Part shown: piece after piece, positions 25,746-34,428 of the stretch | Layout: every line of letters begins with the position of its first letter | Position numbering within the stretch: the first letter of the stretch is position 1 | Assembly (NCBI RefSeq): GCF_041538065.1 | Contig: NZ_JBGORW010000004.1 | Coordinates: 124,001 to 188,000, forward strand | Source: Leptotrichia hongkongensis | Lineage (GTDB): Bacteria; Fusobacteriota; Fusobacteriia; Fusobacteriales; Leptotrichiaceae | Direction of reading: 5' to 3' | Length of the DNA stretch: 64,000 nucleotides | Notes under the pieces: model-generated | What the model was told of the DNA's origin: nothing | Seen by the model: only the letters and a program-made list of their open reading frames with translations | Database searches by the model: none | Translations under genes and position numbers: made by a program

Positions 25746-26891
25746 CTATTTTTCCAAAAACTCTTTCATATCCGAAAAAATTGGTATTTCCAGTTCAACT
25801 TCCTTTTTGCTTGCAGGATGTATAAATTTTACCTTATAAGCGTGCAAAAATTGTCTATTTATTCCAAGTTCTTTGTTTAAGCCATTTCCGTAAAGTTCGT
25901 CTCCTACGATTGTGTGTCCGATGGATTTTAGGTGAACTCGAATTTGGTGAGTTCGCCCTGTGAAAAGTTCACATTCTACTAATGTCACATTTTTTTCAGG
26001 ATAAGTTTTCAAGACTTTTACAGCCGTTTTTGCATATTGCCCTCGCTCATCAATTATTCTTTCCAAATTATCTCCATCCCGAAAAATCCGTCTTTCAATA
26101 ACTATTTTCGTTTCGTCTTCTTTCAGACTTTCCTTTCCAAAACTACTTTGATTCTCTAAATTTAAATTATTTTCTTTACTTTCGTTTTCAAAATCTGCAC
26201 TTTTGCTAATTTTACTATCTTCGTTTTCAATAGTTAAATTGTTTTCTATTTTTTCCATTTCATCGTATTTTTTCATTTCTCCAAAATTAACTTTTTCAAT
26301 TTCAGGTTTCAAATTTTCCTTTTCCAAATCCTGAATCTTATGTTTTTCCCCATCTTTTGCAAGTTCTTCATTGATTCTAGCAATTTCCTTAGCATCAATA
26401 ATTCCATTCACAATCGCCAGATATTTTTTCTCAAAAATCGAAAAATTTTGTAAAAATGCCTGTGCAAAACTGTTTTTGGCAATAATAATCAGCCCAGATG
26501 TATTCATATCGAGCCTGTTGTAAAATCGTGGCACTCGAACTTCACCATATTTTTCCAAAAAATGATTTACAATTCCGTTTGCAAGTGTAAAATCAGCTTT
26601 TTTCTGTGTCGGATGTGTAAGCAAAAATGGCTCTTTATTCACAACCAAAATATCCTCATCTTCAAAAATAATATCAAGTGGCAGTTTAATCGGCTTAATG
26701 TCCGTCCCCTTTTTCTTCTCTACAACTCTCAAATTCCCATGTGACGGCAATTTCTTAGTCAATCTTACCTGCTTTCCATTCAAAAAAACTTCCACATTTC
26801 TCAAACTTCTCCCCGAATAATTCTGCACTTCCCGCAAATACTGCGAGATTTTCATCCTCTGATGTTCCTTTTCGATTCTAAATTTTTTCAT
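25746..26891 (-). CDS. RluA-family RNA pseudouridine synthase with a long acidic insertion
   Basis: An N-terminal S4 domain (MKISQYLREVQNYSGRSLRN and VFLNGKQV) precedes the catalytic domain. The active site is RFYNRLDMNTSGL with Asp128, where most relatives have HRLD. The C-terminal GRTHQIRVHLKSIGHTIVGD is canonical. Residues about 168-262 form a low-complexity insert rich in Glu, Asn and Lys that splits the catalytic domain and raises the length to 381. It modifies uridine in rRNA or tRNA; the target cannot be told from sequence. Confidence 0.9.
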   Translation of the reverse strand: MKKFRIEKEHQRMKISQYLREVQNYSGRSLRNVEVFLNGKQVRLTKKLPSHGNLRVVEKKKGTDIKPIKLPLDIIFEDEDILVVNKEPFLLTHPTQKKADFTLANGIVNHFLEKYGEVRVPRFYNRLDMNTSGLIIIAKNSFAQAFLQNFSIFEKKYLAIVNGIIDAKEIARINEELAKDGEKHKIQDLEKENLKPEIEKVNFGEMKKYDEMEKIENNLTIENEDSKISKSADFENESKENNLNLENQSSFGKESLKEDETKIVIERRIFRDGDNLERIIDERGQYAKTAVKVLKTYPEKNVTLVECELFTGRTHQIRVHLKSIGHTIVGDELYGNGLNKELGINRQFLHAYKVKFIHPASKKEVELEIPIFSDMKEFLEK

Positions 26892-27026
26892 TATCTATAC
26901 ACATCCTTTTTACAAATTTATTTTTTTAATAAACTTTAAAATATTTAATTCTTACTTTAATCATCTCGATAAACCATTTTTTAAACTTATATTTTAAATT
27001 TGTTGTATTTTATTATATAATTTATC

Positions 27027-27132
27027 GTTTTAATAAACCGACGGAGCTTTTATTTGTTCGGCTACGACTGTTTGACGACTGGAAGGAGGAGTTTCGGAGT
27101 TGAGCAAATAAAAGTCGGAGTCTAGCCATAGG
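27027..27132 (+). repeat. dispersed repeat R2, copy 1
   Basis: The 106 bp recur at 60204-60309 in reverse orientation with about six mismatches. The element is unusually G+C-rich for this genome. It contains an internal 10-bp inverted repeat, CTTTTATTTG / CAAATAAAAG, with CCGACGGAG and GTCGGAGTC outside it, so the RNA could fold on itself. It is non-coding and fills most of the 340-bp gap between rluA and thiN. Confidence 0.85.
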
Positions 27133-27133
27133 T

Positions 27134-27162
27134 ACAGGATTTGCGGCAATGAGCAATCCTGT
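27134..27162. terminator. hairpin beside R2 copy 1, probable thiN 3' end
   Basis: ACAGGATT and AATCCTGT form an 8-bp perfect stem around a 13-nt loop containing GCGGCAATGAGC. A run of nine A residues follows on the plus strand. A related hairpin with one decayed arm lies at 60117-60145. Confidence 0.65.
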
Positions 27163-27233
27163 AAAAAAAAAGAAAAACACATTAATTATAGAAAAAATAT
27201 TTATTAATAAAAATAAGTTGCTAAATAAATCTA

Positions 27234-27896
27234 TTAATAAATATTTTTATTATTATTTTTCAAAATAATTATCAGTTTCCCATTTTCAAATTCCACGCTA
27301 GCTTCATTTCCAACAATAACATTACTCACAAGCCTGGAACTTTCCCTTTTCACATCAATTTTATTCGTTTCAAACTTAAAGCCTTTCAAGGTTAATTTTT
27401 CAACTTTTTCACTAATTGGAATAATTGAAAATTCACATTCCTTTTTATTTTTTAGGACAAAAGATTTTTCTGCATAAAAAATTTCTTCATTTTTCTGCAA
27501 AAAAACAAGATTTTTATACTTTTCCATTATGAATAGGTTGCTCAAAGTCATGTCAATTCGTTTCCCAAGTCCACCAACAACAAATATTTTCTCAACAAAA
27601 TTCTTATTTTCCGAAATTTTATTAATTTCTTTCAAAATCAACTCAAAATCTGTAAAATCCTTGTCTTTTGGGAATTTTTTTATCAAAATATTCTTACTTT
27701 TATAATATTCCAAAACTTTTTTTTCAATCGAATCCAGATCCCCAACAATCACTTCTGGCATTTTCCCATATTTAAAGGCAAAATTCGCTCCCCCATCCGC
27801 ACAAAAGCAAACTGCATTTTCCGAGACAAGTTTATCCATAAATTGCTGCGAATATTTATATTCCCCATTCAAAAAAATCACATATTTTTTCTCCAT
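27234..27896 (-). CDS. thiN: thiamine pyrophosphokinase
   Basis: ThiN transfers pyrophosphate from ATP to thiamine, giving the cofactor directly. The hallmarks are in order: CADGGANFAFK near residue 32, PEVIVGDLDSIEKKV near 48, KKFPKDKDFTDFELIL near 73 and VVGGLGKRIDMTLSNL near 105. The 220-residue length is typical. It stands alone with repeats on both sides: R2 and a hairpin downstream, R1 upstream. Confidence 0.93.
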   Translation of the reverse strand: MEKKYVIFLNGEYKYSQQFMDKLVSENAVCFCADGGANFAFKYGKMPEVIVGDLDSIEKKVLEYYKSKNILIKKFPKDKDFTDFELILKEINKISENKNFVEKIFVVGGLGKRIDMTLSNLFIMEKYKNLVFLQKNEEIFYAEKSFVLKNKKECEFSIIPISEKVEKLTLKGFKFETNKIDVKRESSRLVSNVIVGNEASVEFENGKLIIILKNNNKNIY

Positions 27897-27920
27897 TTTT
27901 CTCCCTTCAAATCAAGAAAT

Positions 27921-28020
27921 ATACTCAGACCTATTTTAAATTAAACTGCTAAATTTATATAAATTTATGGTTTGAATAAAATAGTCATAGCTTTTGAGTT
28001 TAGTTTTAAATACGTTTTAC
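27921..28020. repeat. dispersed palindromic repeat R1, copy 2
   Basis: This is the second copy of the 100-bp element at 11051-11151, in the same orientation. It begins ATACTCAGAC and has the same central GGTTTGAATAAAA and the inverted arms TTTTAAATTAAACT / AGTTTAGTTTTAAA. It lies between the kinase stop and the thiN start. Confidence 0.75.
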
Positions 28021-28081
28021 CATACAATATATTTATTATACTGTTTTATCTGATTATTTACAAGATTATAAAAAAATCCCT

Positions 28082-29470
28082 TCAAATTTTAGGAATCTTC
28101 AAAATAACTTTAAATCCTCCATATTCACTATGTTTCATCATAACTTTACCATTATGGACATCAATAATTTGTTTTACGATAAGAAGTCCCAAACCGTGCC
28201 GCTGCTCTGTCGTATTTTTATCACAAACCATATAATGTGGGGCATTATTGAGTTTTTCCAGCTCTTTGTCAGAAACTCCTGTTCCATTGTCTTCAACGCA
28301 AATTATGCAATTTTTTTCATCTTCTTTTACTGATATATAAATTGTACATCCATTTTCGTTGTGATTAATACTGTTTTGAATTAAGTTCGACAAAGCTCGT
28401 TTTATCAAATTACTGTCGATATTAGCAAAGCAAGATACAAGTTCATTTTTCGTCTTCCACTCTATCGGAAATTTTTCATCGATATCCATGTTCAAAAAAT
28501 CAACGACAACTTGCCTAACGACTGCTACTACATTTTCTTTTTTCTGCTCAAAAGGCTGCATATTGTATTCTAATTTTGAAGCAAGGTTCAAATCATTTAT
28601 TAAATTTTTTATACGCTCACTTTGTTTCAAAATGACGGAAAGCTTTTTATCCGTTTCATCTGATAAATTTAAAGATGTTTTCAATTGGCTTGTATAGCCC
28701 ATTATCATTGATAGAGGAGTACGAATATCGTGAGAAACTCCTGCAATCCAGTTGGCTCGTGCTGTGTCTTTATTTCGCAATTGTTCCCTTTGATTTTGCA
28801 AAATTTCAGAAGTTTTATTTATACTTTTTGCAAGTTCTGACAAAACACCTTTTTCTTTCACATGTACAGGTGTATCTTTATCCAAATTTTGTATGCCTTT
28901 TATTATTGGATTTACAGAACTTAGAAGTTTAGAGTTTGAAATAATGTATATCAAAAATATAAAAATTATGTTTAGACAAAAAAGTATAAATAAAAATTTT
29001 GGAATTTTTTTGACAAGTCCATATTTCCAGCTGGCTACTGGGTATTTCCAATAACTATTTTTAGGATAGCCTAGCACAAGTAAATTACTTTCAACTTTAG
29101 AAGTGAAAACAGGATAATTTTTTATATAGGCATGTGAAAATATGGCAATATCAGATATTGAGTATTCTTTTGGAATATCATTAGGTAAATTGTCTGTTTG
29201 CCATATAACTTTTTTTGAATCGTTGTCAATCAAGATTGCCCATATATTTTGTTTTTTTAAGTCAGCAGTCATTTCGCTAGGCAAAGTGTATTTACCATTT
29301 TCAAATTTTAACATACTTGCCACTTTAAAAGTATAGTTCATGGGAGGATTCTTTGACACATATTTAATAATCCATAATCCGTATAGAAAAATATTTAAGA
29401 ATAGAAGTAGGACAAAACTTAATATTAAGGTTATTATAAAACGCCGTATTAGTTTTAGTATGCTTTTCAT
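28082..29470 (-). CDS. membrane sensor histidine kinase
   Basis: Two transmembrane segments flank an extracytoplasmic sensor of about 120 residues, and a HAMP-like segment follows. The H-box is GVSHDIRTPLSMIMGY, the N-box NLIQNSINHNENG, the G1 box VEDNGTGVSD and the G2 box GLGLLIVKQI. The frame opens at 29488, but GGAGGG before the ATG at 29470 sets the start one base after the response-regulator stop, so the pair is coupled. The signal is unknown; similar pairs often control cell-envelope or antimicrobial-peptide responses. Confidence 0.92.
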   Translation of the reverse strand: MKSILKLIRRFIITLILSFVLLLFLNIFLYGLWIIKYVSKNPPMNYTFKVASMLKFENGKYTLPSEMTADLKKQNIWAILIDNDSKKVIWQTDNLPNDIPKEYSISDIAIFSHAYIKNYPVFTSKVESNLLVLGYPKNSYWKYPVASWKYGLVKKIPKFLFILFCLNIIFIFLIYIISNSKLLSSVNPIIKGIQNLDKDTPVHVKEKGVLSELAKSINKTSEILQNQREQLRNKDTARANWIAGVSHDIRTPLSMIMGYTSQLKTSLNLSDETDKKLSVILKQSERIKNLINDLNLASKLEYNMQPFEQKKENVVAVVRQVVVDFLNMDIDEKFPIEWKTKNELVSCFANIDSNLIKRALSNLIQNSINHNENGCTIYISVKEDEKNCIICVEDNGTGVSDKELEKLNNAPHYMVCDKNTTEQRHGLGLLIVKQIIDVHNGKVMMKHSEYGGFKVILKIPKI

Positions 29471-29471
29471 A

Positions 29472-30176
29472 TCATTTTCCCTCCACAATTAGTTTGTAGC
29501 CTAATCCTTTCATTGTTATTAATGACACAGGATGGGAAGGGTTAATTTCAATTTTTTCTCTAATGCGTCTTATATGTGTCATCAGAGAATTTGTATAGAC
29601 ATAGGCATTTTCGCCCCATACAGCTTCACACAATGTATCTATGGTTACAATATGTCCAGCATTTCGGTAAAGAGTCTGCAATAATTCATATTCCTTTGCA
29701 GTTAACGGTATATTTTTATTATCTTTTATAATTTCTCCACGTGAAAAATCAATTTGACAGCCATTTAAATTTACAATTGGACTTTCTTTTTTGTAAGTTC
29801 GTCGCAAAATTGCTGTAATTCTAAACAAAAGTTCTTTTGGCAAAAAAGGCTTTACAATGTAGTCATCCGCCCCTAAACCAAAGCCCTTGAATTTATCCTC
29901 ATCTTCTCCACGTGCTGTAAGAAATAATATTGGATAATTACTGGCTTTTCTCAACTTTTCCAGCAATTCAAAACCATTTCCATCTGGAAGCATGACATCC
30001 AGTATCGCTAAATCAGGCTGTTTTTCTTCAACACATTTCATAGTTTCCTTCACACTTTTTGCAGTCTGTATATTTTTATACCCGTAATCAGCTAAAATTG
30101 ATATAGTCATATCTAAAATTTCCTGCTCATCATCAACAATTAAAATACATTTATTTGTCAAATATTTTTCAATCAT
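29472..30176 (-). CDS. OmpR/PhoB-family response regulator
   Basis: The receiver domain has the acidic pair Asp15-Asp16, the phosphoacceptor Asp60 in LAILDVMLPDG and the switch lysine in GADDYIVKPF. The C-terminal winged helix contains LTAKEYELLQTLYRNAG and VYTNSLMTHIRRIREKI, the OmpR recognition helix. It is upstream of and coupled to the histidine kinase. A TATAAT with upstream TG lies at 30219-30224. Repeated GTAA motifs in the divergent region (30261-30300) may be its own binding sites. Confidence 0.95.
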   Translation of the reverse strand: MIEKYLTNKCILIVDDEQEILDMTISILADYGYKNIQTAKSVKETMKCVEEKQPDLAILDVMLPDGNGFELLEKLRKASNYPILFLTARGEDEDKFKGFGLGADDYIVKPFLPKELLFRITAILRRTYKKESPIVNLNGCQIDFSRGEIIKDNKNIPLTAKEYELLQTLYRNAGHIVTIDTLCEAVWGENAYVYTNSLMTHIRRIREKIEINPSHPVSLITMKGLGYKLIVEGK

Positions 30177-30218
30177 TCCAAAATCTCCTTTTATTGCTAT
30201 TTAAAATTTTATCAATTA

Positions 30219-30314
30219 ATTATAGCATATAAATTAATTTCAGTTTTTTATTTTTCAAAAAAGTAAGGTAAATGTAAAGTAGAAAGAATATTATCGTAAG
30301 GTTGATGTGATAAT
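30219..30314. promoter_or_regulatory. divergent promoter region between response regulator and small membrane protein
   Basis: On the minus strand TATAAT (30219-30224) preceded by TGC forms an extended -10 for the regulator. On the plus strand GATAAT (30309-30314) preceded by TG forms an extended -10 for the small membrane protein. Between them GTAAGGTAAATGTAAAG contains repeated GTAA units at roughly 5-6 nt spacing, a possible response-regulator site. Confidence 0.45.
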
Positions 30315-30384
30315 ATATGAGTGTAGAAAAGGAGGAGAGTATAAAATAAATATAAAAAAATTAACAGACGAGAGGAAGGTTATT

Positions 30385-30729
30385 ATGAAAATGGAACTAA
30401 TAAAAAAATTAAGCGATGATGTTTTTGCAGATAAAAAACAACATTTAATGGCTAGCAGAATAGCATTAATTATGAGCTTAGTACCTATTTTAAGTCAAAT
30501 TATGTCAATATTTAAGGTAAATTATGTAATAGCACATATGTTTGGTGCAGTAAACGCCTTGTGTATTCTAGGTTCTTTTGTATTATCTGTTTTATGCATA
30601 AAAAATCAAAAAAATCGTAATTTTATGAATATTTGCTCAATAATAATAAGTGGATTTTTTATGCTTGTTGTTGCAGCTTTGATGGTTATAGGTTTAATTT
30701 ATACTATTGCCTATGTAGTAAAACACTAG
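30385..30729 (+). CDS. small membrane protein divergent from a two-component system
   Basis: The protein has 114 residues with three predicted transmembrane helices (about 20-45, 52-72 and 82-110) and a short amphipathic N-terminus (MKMELIKKLSDDVFAD). The upstream frame from 30307 is ignored because GAGGAAGG lies 6 nt before the ATG at 30385. It is divergent from the response regulator and could be a target or accessory of that system. The family is not recognised. Confidence 0.6.
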   Translation: MKMELIKKLSDDVFADKKQHLMASRIALIMSLVPILSQIMSIFKVNYVIAHMFGAVNALCILGSFVLSVLCIKNQKNRNFMNICSIIISGFFMLVVAALMVIGLIYTIAYVVKH

Positions 30730-30809
30730 AAGAATTAGGAATTTTTGTATAATATTATTTAAAATATTTGAATTTTATATTATAAGTGAAAAATCTGATT
30801 ATATAAAAA

Positions 30810-30843
30810 GGCTGTCTCATAAGGTTTATTTTATGAAACAGCC
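30810..30843. terminator. bidirectional intrinsic terminator
   Basis: GGCTGT-C-TCATAA pairs with TTATGA-A-ACAGCC (13 bp, one mismatch), with A-runs before and T-runs after. It lies between two convergent genes. Confidence 0.8.
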
Positions 30844-30877
30844 AATTTTATTAAAAAAATTCTAATATCTTAAAAGC

Positions 30878-31372
30878 TCAACTTTTTATATCATAAAAAT
30901 TTTCCAAAATCAGTAAAATTTCTTCTCCGTAATCCCTGATTTTACGCTTCCCCATTCCCTTTAACTGCGAAAGTTCTTCCATATTTTTAGGATTGTTTTT
31001 TGCAATATTCGCCAAAAGCTGGTTTGAAGCAATAATATACGGTGGATAGCCCAACAGCTGTGCTTCTCCTGCCCGCCATTCCTTTAATATCTTGTACAGT
31101 TCCACTTCATCTTCTGTCAAATACTCCATATAATTTGGGTTAGCATCTTTAAATTCTTTTACATCTTGTGTAAAATTATCTTTTCCAGAGTTTTTATTAA
31201 ATTTATCTGTTTTTTCACACTCAACAAAAGCCGTCCAGTAATATTTCCCCTCAATTTTCACCAGTTCAGCCTGATATTTCACAATTTGAACATCTTTTAA
31301 CACTTTTTCCAGTTTTTCCTGCTCAAATTCCTCCATTTTATCATTAAATGGCAATGTTACTATTTTTAACAC
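30878..31372 (-). CDS. HRDC-domain protein
   Basis: Residues 85-160 form an HRDC domain (ELYKILKEWRAGEAQLLGYP, then IIASNQLLANIAKNNPKNME and LKGMGKRKIRDYGEEILLIL), the fold found at the C-terminus of RecQ and RNase D that binds nucleic acid. The N-terminal 85 residues contain a small beta domain. There is no helicase or nuclease domain, so it is a stand-alone or partner subunit. The start is GTG, with GGGGG 8 nt upstream. It precedes pheT... in map order but lies downstream of it in transcription. Confidence 0.8.
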   Translation of the reverse strand: MLKIVTLPFNDKMEEFEQEKLEKVLKDVQIVKYQAELVKIEGKYYWTAFVECEKTDKFNKNSGKDNFTQDVKEFKDANPNYMEYLTEDEVELYKILKEWRAGEAQLLGYPPYIIASNQLLANIAKNNPKNMEELSQLKGMGKRKIRDYGEEILLILENFYDIKS

Positions 31373-31397
31373 CTCAATTTCCCCCTTTTTTATATTC

Positions 31398-33794
31398 TTA
31401 CTGTCTTAAAACCGCACCATAATCCTTCTCAACCTTAGCTACAATTTTATTGGAAATGTCTACAATTTCTTTTTCTTCCAATGTTTTGCTCTTATCTCTT
31501 AGAACTACGCTGATTGCCACACTCTTCATTCCTGGCAGTACTCCGACACCCTGATAAATATCGAATAGTTCCACTTTTTCTATTTTCTTGTCAACTTTCT
31601 GGATTGTTTTTAATACATCTCCAACTAGGATTTCTTCCTTCATAACGAATGCAAAATCTCTTGGAACAGCTGGATATTTGACAATACCTTGATAATTTGC
31701 CTCTTTACCGATATATTTCTGAATCAAGTCAATGTTAAATTCTCCAACTAGAACTGATGTTTTCCCTAAGTCAAAGTTTTCCAGCACATCTGGATGAATT
31801 TCTCCAAAACTTCCAATTAATTCACGTCCCACAAATACATCAACTGAACGTCCAGGATGTAACTGGCTTTGCTCAGAACGTTTTATCATATAGTTATTAA
31901 ATTTAAGCTGTGTAAAGATTTCTTCTACAATTCCCTTCAAATCGTAAAAATCGTAAGGAACTGGCTTTGGATTCCACAATGTCTTGTCGTTTTCTCCAGC
32001 CAGAATTATTCCCAATTTCACTTCTTCCTTCGCTAATTCTTCAGCTTTTTCGAAAGTTCTGCTCACTTCAAAGAATCTGATATTTGAAACATTTCTGTTA
32101 ATATTGTCCTTTGCGTTTTTGATAAGGCTGTAAAGCAATGTCGGACGCAATGTTACAAAATCCTCTGTAATTGGTTTTAGCACGTCAATCAGTTTTTCCT
32201 GTGCAACTGTGTATTTTATTTTTTCCATCGCATCTTTTGGAACAAAGCTGTAGTTGATAACTTCCTTAAGTCCTGCATTTGCCGCAATAAGTTTTACCTG
32301 CGTAGAAAGTTTTGTTGTGTCAATAACTGGCTGTTCACTAATATCCAGTTTTGGTAAAATGTTTTCGATATTGTCAAAACCATACATTCTGATAATTTCT
32401 TCAAAGTAGTCCTGCTCATTTTCCAAATCATCACGGTAACTTGGTGCAGTCAATGTCAAAGTTTCTCCATTATCCACAACTTCGATTTCAAGTCTAGTTA
32501 AAATTCCAATAACAGTTTCACGAGGAATTACTTTCCCAACGAAACGGTTCAATCTTTCAAAATTAAGTTCAGCAGATTTTTTCTCATAAGGAACAGGATA
32601 ATTGTCAACAGCTCCAGCCAATATTTCTCCACCTGCTACTTCCTGAATCAAATTCGCAAGTCTATTTATCACATTAATCGCATTTTCCTCATCCACTCTT
32701 CTTTCAAATCTATATGAAGAATCACTTGATAAAGTCAATCTTCTTGAAGTTTTTCTCACATTTTGCGAGTTAAAGTTTGCCACTTCCAGAAGGATATTTT
32801 TTGTATTTTCAGTAATTTGTGAATTTTCTCCGCCCATTACACCACCAAGTGCTACAGCTTTCACTCCATCCGAAATTACGATATCATCACTATTTAATTC
32901 TCTTTCCTGTTCATCAAGCGTAACCAGTTTTTCATTTTCAAGCCCTGCTCTCACAACAATCTTTCCACCTTCAATTTTATCAAGGTCAAAAGCATGATTA
33001 GGCTGATTAAGTTCCATCATAACAAAATTTGAAGCATCTACAATATTATTAATACTTCTAATTCCAATAGATTCTACTCTTTCCTTAAGCCATTTTGGAC
33101 TTTCCTTAACCGTTACATTTTTAATAATTCTAGCCACATATCTTTTTGCCAAATTGCTGTCTGCAATTTCAACTGAAATATTGTCAGCCGTTTTTTCGCT
33201 ACTTTCAGTATTTATCACAAAACTAGGATATTTTACTTCTTTCCCGTAATAAGCCCCCAGTTCTCTTGCAATCCCAATATGCGATAAACAGTCAGGACGA
33301 TTTGGCGTAATTTCCAACTCGAACACAGTATCATTAATTCCCAAATATTCCTTCATTGGTATTCCAGCAGGTGTATCTTGAGGTAAAATCATAATCCCGT
33401 CAGAATCCTTACCAATATTCAGTTCTTCTTCTGAACAAAGCATTCCATTTGATTCCACACCTCTTATTTTCCCTTTTTTAATAACAAAGTCTTCAGCTAG
33501 TTTTGCTCCAACCTGTGCTAAAACAACCTTATCTCCAGCCTTATGATTAGACGCACCACAAACAACCTGCAAAATTTCCTTCCCATTATCTACTTTACAA
33601 ATCGTCAAATGATCCGAATCAGGATGCATCTCCTTTTCAACAATATGTGCTGTTACAACATTTTCCAAGTTTTCCCCCAGCACCTCGATTTTTTCCACTT
33701 CCTGCCCAATCATAGTAAGGGCATTTTCCATTTCATTTATTTCTATTCCATCTAAATCTATATACTGCTTTAACCAGTTCAACGAAATCAGCAT
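31398..33794 (-). CDS. pheT: phenylalanyl-tRNA synthetase beta subunit
   Basis: This is a full-length beta subunit of 798 residues. It has the N-terminal EMAP-like tRNA-binding domain (VVTAHIVEKEMHPDSDHLTI), the B3/B4 editing domain with ITPNRPDCLSHIGIARELG, the B5 domain and the C-terminal anticodon-binding FDX-ACB domain (YPAVPRDFAFVMKE). It forms the alpha2-beta2 enzyme with PheS, encoded 2 kb upstream. The usual pheS-pheT adjacency is broken here by two genes and repeat R3. Confidence 0.97.
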   Translation of the reverse strand: MLISLNWLKQYIDLDGIEINEMENALTMIGQEVEKIEVLGENLENVVTAHIVEKEMHPDSDHLTICKVDNGKEILQVVCGASNHKAGDKVVLAQVGAKLAEDFVIKKGKIRGVESNGMLCSEEELNIGKDSDGIMILPQDTPAGIPMKEYLGINDTVFELEITPNRPDCLSHIGIARELGAYYGKEVKYPSFVINTESSEKTADNISVEIADSNLAKRYVARIIKNVTVKESPKWLKERVESIGIRSINNIVDASNFVMMELNQPNHAFDLDKIEGGKIVVRAGLENEKLVTLDEQERELNSDDIVISDGVKAVALGGVMGGENSQITENTKNILLEVANFNSQNVRKTSRRLTLSSDSSYRFERRVDEENAINVINRLANLIQEVAGGEILAGAVDNYPVPYEKKSAELNFERLNRFVGKVIPRETVIGILTRLEIEVVDNGETLTLTAPSYRDDLENEQDYFEEIIRMYGFDNIENILPKLDISEQPVIDTTKLSTQVKLIAANAGLKEVINYSFVPKDAMEKIKYTVAQEKLIDVLKPITEDFVTLRPTLLYSLIKNAKDNINRNVSNIRFFEVSRTFEKAEELAKEEVKLGIILAGENDKTLWNPKPVPYDFYDLKGIVEEIFTQLKFNNYMIKRSEQSQLHPGRSVDVFVGRELIGSFGEIHPDVLENFDLGKTSVLVGEFNIDLIQKYIGKEANYQGIVKYPAVPRDFAFVMKEEILVGDVLKTIQKVDKKIEKVELFDIYQGVGVLPGMKSVAISVVLRDKSKTLEEKEIVDISNKIVAKVEKDYGAVLRQ

Positions 33795-33917
33795 TTTTTT
33801 CTCCTTATTTTTCTTTTTTTTATTTCAAATATATTATACAATCTATCTTATTAATAAATGGTAATCCAAGTTTTTTGATTATTAATTATTTTTTTTATTT
33901 ATCATAAGTTTTTCTAA

Positions 33918-33945
33918 GCAGGGAGATCAAACGCCATCTCCCTGC
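33918..33945. repeat. R3-A left hairpin
   Basis: GCAGGGAGAT and ATCTCCCTGC form a perfect 10-bp stem with an 8-nt loop; on the minus strand the loop reads GGCGTTTG. It is one of four hairpins with related loops but different stems. Confidence 0.8.
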
Positions 33946-34350
33946 ACCTACGCTTTACGCAAAACTTTCTTATAAAAGAAAAAGAAAACTCGATTTTTAA
34001 TAAAGATTATTTCATTTCTTTAAATAATTACAATTTAAATTATATTCAAAAATCTCAAACAGTTCTTTTTCTCTTAACGAAATTTTGCTTGATTTTTGTT
34101 TTAATCAAACAATCATTGTAATTGAATTAAAATGTCGTGATTTTTTTGGAATAAAATTGATTGTCTGAGCTTTTTCAAGATTTTTAAATTGCTAAAATTT
34201 AGAGAGTTTATAATAACTTTCATTAAAAAGCGAGTTTCAATTTTATTTCCAAAAAATGCTTAGACGAGTAGGGATTAGTGCGTAGCACTTTCGCCAAAAT
34301 CTTCAGATGTTATAATTTGAAGAAATTGAAATAACTAATATTGCGAAATA

Positions 34351-34376
34351 AAAGGGGATAGCGACTGTTCCCCTTT
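34351..34376. repeat. R3-A right hairpin
   Basis: AAAGGGGA and TCCCCTTT form an 8-bp perfect stem around TAGCGACTGT. An A-rich tract (AAAAAAGAAAAAACAT) follows, as at the other R2/R3 copies. It may serve as the terminator of the minus-strand gene ending at 34429. Confidence 0.8.
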
Positions 34377-34428
34377 GCTTTATAAAAAAGAAAAAACATA
34401 AAATTATAGAAAAAATATTTATTAATAG

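Larger units (their letters stand above)
33909..34391 (+). repeat. dispersed repeat R3, copy A (about 480 bp, MITE-like)
   Basis: This fills most of the 634-bp gap between pheT and the next gene and recurs, inverted, at 63356-63845. Long blocks match, including TTAACGAAATTTTGCTTGAT, TGTCGTGATTTTTTTGGAAT and AAAAATGCTTAGACGAG. AAACTCG near the left end and CGAGTTT near the right end are inverted; the arms between them are also imperfectly palindromic (CTCAAACAGT / ATTGTCTGAG). A hairpin lies at each outer end. No coding frame is visible. Confidence 0.85.
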
